Shown here: positions 44,016 to 52,485 of the stretch, piece after piece | Layout of the letters: every line of letters starts with the position of its first letter | Numbering within the stretch: position 1 is the first letter of the stretch | Assembly (NCBI GenBank): GCA_963744345.1 | Contig: CAVUTD010000019.1 | Span: 205,534-269,533, forward strand | DNA: 64,000 nucleotides | Reading direction: 5' to 3' | DNA from: DASTFP01 sp963744345 | GTDB taxonomy: Bacteria; Verrucomicrobiota; Verrucomicrobiia; Chthoniobacterales; Terrimicrobiaceae | Notes under the pieces: generated by a model | What the model saw: the letters and a program-made list of their open reading frames with translations, nothing else | Told to the model about the DNA's origin: nothing | Databases searched by the model: none | Translations under genes and position numbers: made by a program

Positions 44016-44753
44016 ATGGCTGTGCCAAATCTCGAAATTATGACTGAACTCCTGGAAGCCGGGGTGCACTACGGGCATCAGACAAAACGCTGGAATCCTA
44101 AAATGAGGGATTTCATTCTCGAGGAAAAGAATTCCATCTATATCATAGACCTCTCCATCACGGTCGAGCAGCTCGCGCGAGCGGCCGCCTATCTCGGCGA
44201 GATCGTTAATGGCGGTGGCAAGATCCTTCTCGTCGGGACAAAAAAGCAGGCTCAGGAGGCGGTAAAGGAAGCGGCAGAAGTCACTGGGCAATTCTTCGTC
44301 AACCAACGCTGGCTCGGCGGCACTCTGACCAATCTGCAAACAATTCGGCGGAGCGTAGCTCGGTTGCGCGAATTCGAGGAGCTGGAAAAGACGCCCGTCT
44401 TCGCTCGCATGAACAAGCAGGAGACCTCGGCGCTGCGTCGTGAAGCCACCAAGCTGCGCCGCAACCTCGAAGGGATCATGGACATGGACCGTCTGCCCGA
44501 CGCGCTCGTGGTCATCGACACCAATCGCGAGGAGATCGCCGTAGCTGAAGCCGCTCGCCTGAAAATTCCGGTGGTGGCTATTGTGGATACAAATTGCGAT
44601 CCGGAGAAGATCGCGTATCCCATCGCCGGCAATGATGACGCGATTCGCTCAATTCGCGTTATTTTGCAGAAGCTCGTGGATTCTATCGTCGAGGGCCAGG
44701 GAGTTCGTGGTAAGAGCGAGACGACGAGCGAGCTAGCGGCGGTTGCCGAATGA
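44016..44753 (+). CDS. rpsB: 30S ribosomal protein S2
   Basis: 245 residues. The S2 signatures LLEAGVHYGHQTKRWNPKM, FILEEKNSIYIIDL, NQRWLGGTLTNLQTI and PDALVVIDTNREEIAVAEA are intact. It lies 2 bp after rpoC and 46 bp before tsf, so the rpsB-tsf pair is attached to the rpo operon. Confidence 0.97.
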   Translation: MAVPNLEIMTELLEAGVHYGHQTKRWNPKMRDFILEEKNSIYIIDLSITVEQLARAAAYLGEIVNGGGKILLVGTKKQAQEAVKEAAEVTGQFFVNQRWLGGTLTNLQTIRRSVARLREFEELEKTPVFARMNKQETSALRREATKLRRNLEGIMDMDRLPDALVVIDTNREEIAVAEAARLKIPVVAIVDTNCDPEKIAYPIAGNDDAIRSIRVILQKLVDSIVEGQGVRGKSETTSELAAVAE

Positions 44754-44799
44754 ATTCCGCTGCGCGGGATTCGTAGATCAATTCTCCTCCTAAAGAAAT

Positions 44800-45402
44800 A
44801 TGCCTGATACTTCTCCAGCTCTTGTTAAAGAACTCCGCGAAAAGACCAATGCGGGGATGATGGACTGCAAGCGCGCGCTCGATGAAACAGCGGGCGACAT
44901 GGCCAAGGCCGAAGAACTTCTCCGCAAAAGAGGCATCGCTAGTGCCAGCCGGAAAGCTTCGCGCGTTGCGAAAGAGGGGATTGTCGCATCCTATATTCAT
45001 CTCCAGGGAAAAGTTGGCGTTCTCGTTGAAATCAATTGCGAGACCGATTTTGTGGCGAAGAACGAAGTCTTTCGCGAGTTCGTTAAAGACATCACCTTAC
45101 ACATCGCCGCTTCGCATCCCCTTTACGTTTCCCGCGAACAAGTCCCAGACACCCTCGTCCAAGCGGAAAGGGAAATCTACGCTGCCCAAGTGACCGGCAA
45201 ACCAGCCAAGATCATCGATAAAATCGTGGACGGAAAGATCGACAAGTTCTTCGGGACCGTTTGCCTCCTCGAACAGGCCTTCATCAAAAATCCCGATCTC
45301 ACGATTAAGGATTTCCTGAATTCCAAGATTGCCGAGCTCGGCGAGAATATTGTCATCCGTCGTTTCGTTCGTTATCTAGTGGGCGAGGACGTGGCAAGCT
45401 AG
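44800..45402 (+). CDS. tsf: Elongation factor Ts (short form)
   Basis: 200 residues, the short type lacking part of the core and coiled-coil region of the 280-residue E. coli protein. The N-terminal UBA-like module (LVKELREKTNAGMMDCKRAL) and the core motif VEINCETDFVAKNEVF, which contacts EF-Tu, are present. It recycles EF-Tu-GDP. It is the last gene of the long operon; the next 163 bp hold no gene and no clear T-run terminator. Confidence 0.96.
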   Translation: MPDTSPALVKELREKTNAGMMDCKRALDETAGDMAKAEELLRKRGIASASRKASRVAKEGIVASYIHLQGKVGVLVEINCETDFVAKNEVFREFVKDITLHIAASHPLYVSREQVPDTLVQAEREIYAAQVTGKPAKIIDKIVDGKIDKFFGTVCLLEQAFIKNPDLTIKDFLNSKIAELGENIVIRRFVRYLVGEDVAS

Positions 45403-45565
45403 CTGAGCTTAGGCTTGTCGGGGCGGTTTTTCCACCTCTGTGCTGATCGGGTCGATGAGCCCAGCATTTCGGAACTCCCATTTGTAACTCTTTTGCAATA
45501 ATGCTTCACGCTAGAGGCTTGGCATTTCGGCCTCAAAGTAGAATATGGTGCTTTAAGGAACTCTC

Positions 45566-46433
45566 ATGAATGACCCAAACTATGCACATCCCGAGGCGCT
45601 CGTGACGACCGAGTGGGTTGCGACGCATCTAAACGAGCCAAACATACGTCTGGTTGAAAGCAACGAAGATATCCTGCTTTACGGCACGGGACATATCCCT
45701 GGAGCCGTCCACATCGACTGGAGGGCAGATCTGCAGGACGCAACGATTCGTGACTATATTTCGCCAGACGCCTTCGCAGAGCTTTGCTCGAGAAATGGTA
45801 TCGCGAAGAATACAACGGTCATTTTTTACGGAGACAAGTCGAATTGGTGGTCGTGCTATGCCCTCTGGGCGTTCCGGCTCTTTGGACATGAAAATGTGAA
45901 GATCATGGATGGAGGACGCGACAAGTGGATTGCTGAAAATCGGCCTCTCACGCGCGAAGTTCCAAGTTATCCGCGAGTCGAGTATCCCGTGCCTGCAAAA
46001 CGGCATGATGAAGACATCCGTGCGTTCTACGAACAAACACTGAAGCACAGCCAAGATAAGAACCCGTTGATCGATGTCCGTTCCCCGGGCGAATTTAAAG
46101 GTGAAATCACTCACATGCCGGAATATCCCCAAGAAGGGGTTTTGCGTGGAGGTCACATCCCGGGGGCGAAGAGCTTCCCCTGGAAACGCGCGGCAAAAGA
46201 CGATAGTGACTTTCAAATCCGCAGCGGATCTTAAGGCTATCTATGAAGGGGAGGCTGGGTTGAAACCGGAAGGCGACACGGTCGTCTATTGTCGTATCGG
46301 CGAGCGATCGAGCCACACGTGGTTCGTGCTCACTTACCTGCTCGGGCACCAGAAGGTTCGCAACTATGACGGTTCGTGGACGGAATGGGGAAATCGCGTG
46401 CGGGCTCCTATTGAAAAAGGCTCGCTCGCGTGA
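45566..46433 (+). CDS. sseA: Thiosulfate/3-mercaptopyruvate sulfurtransferase (two rhodanese domains; frame broken once)
   Basis: The first frame (45566 to the stop at 46234) encodes an inactive N-terminal rhodanese domain (ILLYGTGHIPGAVHIDW) and the start of the second domain up to HIPGAKSFPWKRAAKDDSD. The remainder (FKSAADLKAIYEGEAG, then the active-site loop YCRIGERSSHTWF with its cysteine) lies one frame later, ending at 46433. Removing one T from TTT at 46211-46213 joins them into about 288 residues, the normal length. The reaction is sulfur transfer from thiosulfate or mercaptopyruvate to an acceptor. The SufE-like gene follows after 45 bp, consistent with sulfur handling. Confidence 0.87.
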
Positions 46434-46478
46434 GTTATTGAGCTGAACCAGCCGCTCGCCTCACCTGCCCGTTCAGCT

Positions 46479-46946
46479 ATGTCGTATCCAAACAAACTTT
46501 CTGAGATCATCTCGCTTTTCGAAGCCTTGCCAGACGCCGAGAAGCGCGACATGCTGATTGTTTACGCGGATACGGCCGCCCGTCAGACCCCTCGTGAGGG
46601 CGAAGTTTTTGACCTGGAGGACGTCAGAAAAGATGAGGAGTGCACCGATACCGTGGGCGTTTTCCTGAAGGTGAATGCCGACCACTCTTCCCATTTTCGA
46701 GTTACCCTGGGGCCGCAGGTCCAAACGCTGACGAAGGCGATGACCTCGATCCTCTGCAAGGGACTCGAGGGCGTAACCCCGCAGGAAGTCCTCGATGTGC
46801 CCGCTGATTTCGTGCCGAAGATTGTCGGAGCAGACCTCGTTCGACAGCGAAGTCAGACAGTTTACTACATTCTGACACGCATGAAGAGCGCGGCGAAAGT
46901 GTGGCTGAACCGCCAGCGTGCGCTCAGCGTCGGTGCAAGTGCTTGA
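46479..46946 (+). CDS. SufE-like sulfur-acceptor protein
   Basis: 155 residues with the SufE fold pattern: N-terminal helix (LSEIISLFEALPDAEKRDMLIVYA), a cysteine in KDEECTDTVGVFLKV where SufE carries its persulfide-accepting Cys, and VTPQEVLDVPADFVPKI near the C-terminus. The usual GCxSxVWL loop is replaced by ECTDTVGVFL, so it is a divergent member. It likely relays sulfur for Fe-S cluster assembly. It follows the sulfurtransferase and its last 23 bp overlap the convergent NYN gene. Confidence 0.8.
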   Translation: MSYPNKLSEIISLFEALPDAEKRDMLIVYADTAARQTPREGEVFDLEDVRKDEECTDTVGVFLKVNADHSSHFRVTLGPQVQTLTKAMTSILCKGLEGVTPQEVLDVPADFVPKIVGADLVRQRSQTVYYILTRMKSAAKVWLNRQRALSVGASA

Positions 46947-47361
46947 GACGCTCGTCGAGGTTATGCCCGGCCATCTCGATTTCCTCCCGTAGCTGGCGGG
47001 CAGACATCGAGGATCCGCCGAAGCTAGCGACAGTGGTGCGCTCCATCAAATCGTCGGTGGCGACTGTGACGTCGTAGCGCTCGGAATACTTGGCCGCCAG
47101 CCTCTCGATAACACTGTCGGCTGTTTTCTCAGCCGTGGAATAAAACACTTGAATTCCATGCGATCCGGACGCCTCCGTCGGTTTGACCCCGTTGCCGTCG
47201 AAAACGACGGTGACGTTCCAGTCGGAATTATCTTGAAGTCCGGTGAGCATCCTGATGAGGGATTCACGGGCGACCGCGGTGCGCCTGGCGTGCTGAAGTG
47301 TCAGGTCGGGCCATCGGAAAATCATGCTGTGTCCGTCAACAATGAGCACTCGCGGTTTCAT
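46924..47361 (-). CDS. NYN-domain (YacP-like) putative ribonuclease
   Basis: 145 residues. The PIN-like acidic sites are visible: LIVDGHSMIF with D9, VVFDGNGVKP, and VATDDLMERTTVASFG. This is the YacP/Rae1-type NYN pattern, linked to mRNA cleavage in ribosome-associated decay in Firmicutes. Its 3' end overlaps the end of the SufE-like gene by 23 bp on the opposite strand. Confidence 0.85.
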   Translation of the reverse strand: MKPRVLIVDGHSMIFRWPDLTLQHARRTAVARESLIRMLTGLQDNSDWNVTVVFDGNGVKPTEASGSHGIQVFYSTAEKTADSVIERLAAKYSERYDVTVATDDLMERTTVASFGGSSMSARQLREEIEMAGHNLDERLKHLHRR

Positions 47362-47535
47362 GGGAGGTCAGCCTACGCAAACTTATCAGTCTGCTGGTCC
47401 TCCGCAACCGAGCTTTTCCGGAACATTATTGTTGAGCGCGGTGCCAGGACTCGCTGAGCGGCCGTAAGGAGCGCTTTTCAGCAGCTGCTTCAAGACCCGC
47501 AATCAAGGACCTCAGATAGCTCGCCGCAAAAAGCC

Positions 47536-48015
47536 TTACTCAGAGAAATCGTGGGGTTTCGTCCTGTCAGCAAGGAAGCGCTCAAAAGCCGCCAGCGTTT
47601 CGGAGCTCACGTGGTGCTCTATGCCTTCCGCATCCGCTCTGGCGACCCCTGATGAGATTCCCAGCGCTTCGAGAAACGCCACGACGGTTCGATGCCGGGT
47701 CCTCGCTCTGGAAGCCAGCTTACGCCCTGCCTCGGTGAGGAAAATCGACCGGTACGGCAGCGAGGTAACCAATCCATTACGCTGCAGGCGCTGGACGGTG
47801 CGGATCACCGTGACGTGCGTCACTCCGAGCGATCTCGCCAGATCTGTCGCCCGAGCTTCGCCATGCGCGGAGATCAGGTCCGCGATGGCTTCGACATAGT
47901 CTTGCGCTCTCTCTTGCGCATGCTGCCGGCGGGTTCGACGCTGATTGGCGGCTGTTTCCTTCTCGCTCACGGGCGCAGCTTTGGCCGCGCCAGGTTTTGT
48001 ATGCTTTACGACCAT
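47536..48015 (-). CDS. mntR: MntR-type (DtxR-family) metal-responsive repressor
   Basis: 159 residues. A disordered basic N-terminus is followed by a winged helix (ARATDLARSLGVTHVTVIRTVQRLQRNGLVT, read around residues 53-83) and the dimerisation/metal region (GVARADAEGIEHHVSSETLAAFERFL). These are the MntR features. It is divergent from the metal importer operon, with a 76-bp interval to the importer's ATG, so it very probably controls it in response to Mn(II) or a related metal. Confidence 0.9.
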   Translation of the reverse strand: MVVKHTKPGAAKAAPVSEKETAANQRRTRRQHAQERAQDYVEAIADLISAHGEARATDLARSLGVTHVTVIRTVQRLQRNGLVTSLPYRSIFLTEAGRKLASRARTRHRTVVAFLEALGISSGVARADAEGIEHHVSSETLAAFERFLADRTKPHDFSE

Positions 48016-48082
48016 AGACTTATCTGACAGAAAAAAGGGACGTTGACAAATGCCGGGTACCTGAAGTAGCAGTTACAGCAAA

Positions 48083-48100
48083 TTGTATTGTATGCTACAA
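48083..48100. promoter_or_regulatory. Candidate MntR operator
   Basis: TTGTATTGTATGCTACAA is an inverted repeat (TTGTA, 8 bases, TACAA) in the short interval between mntR and the importer genes; a GTAGCA/TGCTAC pair frames it at 48066-48097. A TTGACA hexamer lies at 48043-48048 on the plus strand, and a TACAAT on the minus strand may be the -10 of mntR. The palindrome overlaps the first codons of the importer gene as annotated. Confidence 0.4.
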
Positions 48101-49069
48101 ACTGGAAAATCGAGTCTGTGGAAGCGAATCTGGGTCTTACTGCCTGATCGACATGCACGTCCCTCCCGGCGGTGGGTATGGGGGTTGGCCTTCTTGGTGG
48201 TGTTCGCCACCGAAAAAGCGTTCGCGCAACCAAAACTGAAAGCGGCGGCCACGACGGGAATGGTCGCCGATTTGGTAAAGCAAGTTGGGGCCGAGCGGGT
48301 GGAGGTGGAGCATCTCATGGGTCCTGGAGTGGACCCGCATCTCTATAAGCCGACGTCCACGGATGCGAGCCGCTTGAGCAGGGCTGACGTGATTTTCTAC
48401 AGCGGCCTCATGCTCGAAGGCCGAATGGCCGACTTGTTCGCGAGGCTGGCGCGCTCCGGGAAAAGAGTTTATCCTGTGACGGAGAGTGTGCCCGAAGACC
48501 GGTTGTTGGAGCCCAAGGAATTCCAGGGCCATTACGATCCGCACATTTGGTTTGATGTGAGCATGTGGGCGCAGACCGTTCCGACGATTGTTAAGGGTTT
48601 GAGTGAGGTTGATCCCGAAGGCAAGGAAATCTACGAGAAGAACGGCAGCGCGCTCATCGAACGTTTGGATGCACTGCATGGTTGGTGCAAGGATCTCGCG
48701 GCGCAGCTTCCTGAGGAAAAGCGAATCCTGGTGACGAGTCATGACGCCTACAATTATTTCGGCCGGGCGTATGGTTTCCGGGTCGTCGGCCTGCAAGGTG
48801 TATCGACCGTATCGGAGGCGGCACTGGCCGACATGGCCAACTTGGTCGACTTTATCAAAAAGCAAAACGTGAAAGCGATCTTTGTGGAAAGCAGTGTAAA
48901 CCCCGCCGCAATTCGGCGGGTGGCGGAAGATGCTGGTGCAAAAGTCGGCGGAGAATTGTATTCGGACGCGATGGGGAATCCCGGAGAAGTGCGTGCCGGT
49001 TTTGACGTCGGCACCTATGATGGGATGGTGCGTTACAATCTCACGACAATCGTCGGCGCGCTTCGATGA
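48092..49069 (+). CDS. Manganese/zinc ABC transporter substrate-binding protein (TroA/ZnuA family)
   Basis: About 325 residues from ATG 48092; a TTG three codons upstream is possible. A signal peptide (WVWGLAFLVVFATEKAFAQ) ends near residue 46. The cluster A-I metal ligands are visible: a His in GVDPHLYKPT, a second His in GHYDPHIWFD, a Glu in FVESSVNP and an Asp in ELYSDAMG. No His-rich zinc-type loop is seen, favouring Mn or Fe over Zn. The ATPase gene starts 68 bp downstream. Confidence 0.92.
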   Translation: MLQTGKSSLWKRIWVLLPDRHARPSRRWVWGLAFLVVFATEKAFAQPKLKAAATTGMVADLVKQVGAERVEVEHLMGPGVDPHLYKPTSTDASRLSRADVIFYSGLMLEGRMADLFARLARSGKRVYPVTESVPEDRLLEPKEFQGHYDPHIWFDVSMWAQTVPTIVKGLSEVDPEGKEIYEKNGSALIERLDALHGWCKDLAAQLPEEKRILVTSHDAYNYFGRAYGFRVVGLQGVSTVSEAALADMANLVDFIKKQNVKAIFVESSVNPAAIRRVAEDAGAKVGGELYSDAMGNPGEVRAGFDVGTYDGMVRYNLTTIVGALR

Positions 49070-49137
49070 ATCCAAGGAGAATCCTCATTGGCAGAAGGGC
49101 GAGATGCTGTTCTGCCTGAGAGAAAGGAAAGATCTTC

Positions 49138-49908
49138 ATGAAGGAAAATGCGTTACCCCCGCCCCCGCTCGAGGTTCATGACCTGACTGTGGCTTACCAC
49201 AGGCGGCCGGTGATTTATGGCATCGACGTGGTGGTGCCAAGGGGAAGCCTCGTTGGCATCATCGGTCCAAACGGCGCTGGCAAATCCACCTTCATCAAAG
49301 CGATCATGGGATTGTTGCCACTTTCAAGCGGTTGGGTAAAGGTCTTCGGCAAATCCTTCCGCGAGAGCTGCCGGAGGGTGGGCTATGTTCCTCAACGTGA
49401 ATCGGTGGATTGGGATTTCCCCGTCAATGTGATGGACGTGGTCCTCATGGGCCGGTATGGCCGACTCCGGATCGCTCAACGTCCGACCAGGCAGGATCGG
49501 GAGATTGCCCGTGAATGCCTTGAGAAGGTCAAATTGCTCCCTTTTGCGAACCGCCAGATCGGCAATCTCTCCGGCGGTCAACAGCAGCGGGTCTTTCTCG
49601 CGCGGGCGTTGGCTCAGGAGAGCGACTTGTATCTGATGGACGAGCCGTTTGTGGGTGTGGATGCGGCGACGGAAACAGCCATCATCGCGCTCCTGCGCGA
49701 GCTCAAATCTCGGGGCAAGACACTGCTCGTCGTGCATCACGATCTCTCGAGCGCCCGCGAATATTTTGATACGTTGATGCTCTTGAATATGCGGCTGGTC
49801 GCCTTTGGACCGACCAGCGAGGTCTTCACGCCTGAAGTGCTGCAAACAACCTACGGCGGACGTCTAACGATTCTTTCCGACGTCGTTCAGACCCTCGGCA
49901 GCCAATGA
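49138..49908 (+). CDS. Manganese/zinc ABC transporter ATP-binding protein
   Basis: 256 residues. Walker A is GPNGAGKSTFIKAI, the signature is LSGGQQQRVFLARALAQ, Walker B is LYLMDEPFVGVD, and the switch histidine lies in LLVVHHDL. The subfamily feature VPQRESVDWDFPVNVMDVVLMG is typical of MntB/ZnuC-type ATPases. It overlaps the next permease gene by 4 bp (ATGA). Confidence 0.96.
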   Translation: MKENALPPPPLEVHDLTVAYHRRPVIYGIDVVVPRGSLVGIIGPNGAGKSTFIKAIMGLLPLSSGWVKVFGKSFRESCRRVGYVPQRESVDWDFPVNVMDVVLMGRYGRLRIAQRPTRQDREIARECLEKVKLLPFANRQIGNLSGGQQQRVFLARALAQESDLYLMDEPFVGVDAATETAIIALLRELKSRGKTLLVVHHDLSSAREYFDTLMLLNMRLVAFGPTSEVFTPEVLQTTYGGRLTILSDVVQTLGSQ

Positions 49909-51380
49909 GAAAATCCACTGGTTTGCTGTTGGCGGCTGTTTGTTTCGCCCTGATTGTGCCCGGAATGGCGGAAGCTGCGCGCATCAATGAATTGTCCGAG
50001 TCCACTTTAATGGAGCGGGCGGCGAGGTTTTTTTCCTTCCGCGACCCATCGTTGCGAAACGCGTTGGCAGGATCGATGCTGCTGGGCATCTGCTGTGGGC
50101 TGATGGGTGCCTTTCTCGTGGTGCGGAAGCTATCTCTTTTGGGCGATGCTCTCTCGCACGCCGTGTTGCCGGGAGTTGCCCTGGGCTTTCTTTGGAATAT
50201 GTCCAAAGATCCGCTCGCCATATTCGTGGGCGCCACTTTGGCGGGGTTGCTGGGAGCCGGAACCGTGCAGCTTCTGCGCGCAACAACAAGGCACAAAGAG
50301 GATGCCGCCTTGGGGTTTGTGCTCGCTTCCTTCTTCGGCGTGGGGATCTGCCTGTTCACGATGATCCAAAACCTGCCGGGCGGGAACAAAAGCGGATTGG
50401 ACAAATTCATGTTCGGGCAGGCGGCCGCACTTGGAAGAGGGGATGTCATTCTGCTCGCGGTTGTGACCGTGCTGGCGCTTGGGGCGATTGTGATCTTCTA
50501 CAAGGAATACACCATCACGAGTTTCGACGCGGGATTTGCTCGCTCAATGGGTTTGCCTGTGCAGCTCTTTCATTATAGCCTCATGTTGCTGCTCGCCTTT
50601 GCCATAGTAGCCTCGCTTCAAGCGGTCGGAGTCGTGCTGGTCTCCGCAATGCTCGTCGTCCCCGCGGCGGCGGCCTTCCTCTTAACCGAACGCTTGGGAA
50701 GAATGCTTGTTTACTCGGCAGTTTTCGGAATGGTTGCTGGCGGGGCGGGTGCGTTCTTTTCCTTCGTTGGGCGTAATTTGCCCACGGGACCTTTCATGGT
50801 GCTGGCCGGCGCGGCAGTCTTCGCGGTGGCGCTCTTTTTAGGTCCGCGGTACGGGATTCTTACCCGGTGGTGGCGGCAGCGCTCCCGATCCGCGCGTATT
50901 TCGCGGGAGAACACGCTGAAGGCGCTTTACCATGTTCTCGAGGATCAGAGCTTCACGAATGAGCAGGTGACTACGCGCGAGTTGGCGGAACGGCGTCGTG
51001 AAACGCTCGAAGAAGCACAACATCAGCTTAACACACTCCGCCGTCACCAGTATGTCACCCTGTCTAGTGAAGGCGAATCGGCAGCTCTGACGCCGGAGGG
51101 ATGGCATCGCGCCTGTGAGATTGTCCGCAACCATCGCTTATGGGAGCTTTACCTCACCAACGCTGCGCATATTGCGGCCGATCATGTCCATGAGGATGCT
51201 GAAAAAATTGAACATGTTCTTGGCGAGCAGACCGTTCACATGCTCGAAAAGCGGCTCAACTATGCCAACCGTGATCCGCATGGCAGACTGATTCCTGGAT
51301 TGGGGGACATGCAGTTGACGCGGCCTCGACGCGCAGGCCCTTCCCGCGCTGTTGGCTTCGGAAATGCCGCGAAGCGGTGA
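49905..51380 (+). CDS. Metal ABC transporter permease fused to a DtxR/MntR-type regulatory domain
   Basis: 491 residues. Residues 1-25 look like a cleaved signal (LLLAAVCFALIVPGMAEAA). Residues about 45-325 are an ABC-3 (ZnuB/MntC) permease with GALSHAVLPGVALGF-like motifs (SLLGDALSHAVLPGVALGF). Residues about 330-485 are cytoplasmic: a winged helix (NTLKALYHVLEDQSFTNEQV, LTPEGWHRACEIVRNHRLWE) and a metal/dimerisation segment (AADHVHEDAEKIEHVLGEQ, then DPHGRLIP) as in DtxR/MntR proteins, with the metal-ligand His and Glu kept. The domain may gate transport by metal or bind DNA. The second permease starts 7 bp later. Confidence 0.88.
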   Translation: MRKSTGLLLAAVCFALIVPGMAEAARINELSESTLMERAARFFSFRDPSLRNALAGSMLLGICCGLMGAFLVVRKLSLLGDALSHAVLPGVALGFLWNMSKDPLAIFVGATLAGLLGAGTVQLLRATTRHKEDAALGFVLASFFGVGICLFTMIQNLPGGNKSGLDKFMFGQAAALGRGDVILLAVVTVLALGAIVIFYKEYTITSFDAGFARSMGLPVQLFHYSLMLLLAFAIVASLQAVGVVLVSAMLVVPAAAAFLLTERLGRMLVYSAVFGMVAGGAGAFFSFVGRNLPTGPFMVLAGAAVFAVALFLGPRYGILTRWWRQRSRSARISRENTLKALYHVLEDQSFTNEQVTTRELAERRRETLEEAQHQLNTLRRHQYVTLSSEGESAALTPEGWHRACEIVRNHRLWELYLTNAAHIAADHVHEDAEKIEHVLGEQTVHMLEKRLNYANRDPHGRLIPGLGDMQLTRPRRAGPSRAVGFGNAAKR

Positions 51381-51387
51381 GTGTTCC

Positions 51388-52362
51388 ATGAGCGGTCTCA
51401 TTCCTTCTTTCGACTGGCATCGAGTGATCGTGCAGCCCTGGCTGGAGGATTTTCCCATTACCGTCTGGATTGTTTTGATGGGCTTTCTGGTCACCGCCGC
51501 GTGCGGACTGGTCGGCAATTTCCTGCTTCTTCGCCGCATGGCGCTGATCGGTGACGCAATAAGTCACAGCATCCTGCCTGGGCTCGTGGTTGCCTTCATG
51601 ATATTCAAGACAGCTGCCACCTGGGTCGCGTTTACGGGGGCTCTCGCCGCCGGGATTGTCACCGTAGTCATCATCGAATTCATTCACAAGCAATCCCGCG
51701 TCAAACCGGATGCGGCGATCTGCATTGCCTTTACCACGCTCTTTGCTTTGGGAGTCGTGCTCCTCAGTATGCTGGAAAGCGCGGGAAGTTTTCACATCGA
51801 TGCCGATTGTGTCCTGTACGGCGAAATCGCTTTTGTGCCGTTGGAACCGCCGGTGGTCTGGAACGGATATGAGCTTGGTCCTCCCTCCGTATTGCGCATG
51901 GGATTTGTTTTGATGACGGTGATCGGGGCCATTTCAGTCTTCTATAAGGAATTGCTTGTCACCTCTTTCGATCCAGGACTTGCTCAATCACTTGGTATGC
52001 GCATCGGGTTTTGGCATTACGGGCTCATGGGCGCGCTCGCGCTCGTCGTCGTGTCAGCTTTCGAATCCGTCGGAGCAATCCTTGCGGTTGCCATGCTCAT
52101 TGTGCCGGCAATGTTTGCGGCGGAGCTTTCTGAAGAGCTGCCCGTCCGGCTCATTGTGACAGTCCTGCATGCTGCCATGAGCGCCGTCTTGGGGCTGCAT
52201 CTTTCCGTCTGGCTGAACTGCTCCGCCGCAGGAGCCATGGTGGTGGCTGCGGCTCTGCTCTTTGCGGGGGCTTGGCTTGTTTCGCAAGTGCGGCGGCAAT
52301 TTCGCAGCAGGATCCCTGAATCGCGAACCGCTGGCATTCCAGCGGCGGGTGCGTCCTCTTGA
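51388..52362 (+). CDS. Metal ABC transporter permease (ZnuB/MntC family)
   Basis: 324 residues from ATG 51388 (MSGLIPSFDWHRVIV); the open frame extends 12 codons back into the previous gene but this start follows its stop by 7 bp. About eight hydrophobic segments and the ABC-3 motif RRMALIGDAISHSILPGLVV are present. Unlike its neighbour it has no regulatory domain. The two permeases probably form a heterodimer. Confidence 0.93.
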   Translation: MSGLIPSFDWHRVIVQPWLEDFPITVWIVLMGFLVTAACGLVGNFLLLRRMALIGDAISHSILPGLVVAFMIFKTAATWVAFTGALAAGIVTVVIIEFIHKQSRVKPDAAICIAFTTLFALGVVLLSMLESAGSFHIDADCVLYGEIAFVPLEPPVVWNGYELGPPSVLRMGFVLMTVIGAISVFYKELLVTSFDPGLAQSLGMRIGFWHYGLMGALALVVVSAFESVGAILAVAMLIVPAMFAAELSEELPVRLIVTVLHAAMSAVLGLHLSVWLNCSAAGAMVVAAALLFAGAWLVSQVRRQFRSRIPESRTAGIPAAGASS

Positions 52363-52485
52363 GCCGGGAGCTCGCCGAGTCCAAGCTTGTTGGTAAGGCG
52401 CGGAACATTGCACGCCCTCGCGTGCGTTTGCCAAACAATGTGATGACATGGGAGGCCGCGGTCGCGCTATCATGACGATCCGGAG

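Noticed and set aside
48137..49075. Reverse-strand frame of about 312 codons opposite the metal-binding protein gene
   Set aside because: The plus strand encodes a TroA-type protein with its ligands intact; the reverse frame has no features.
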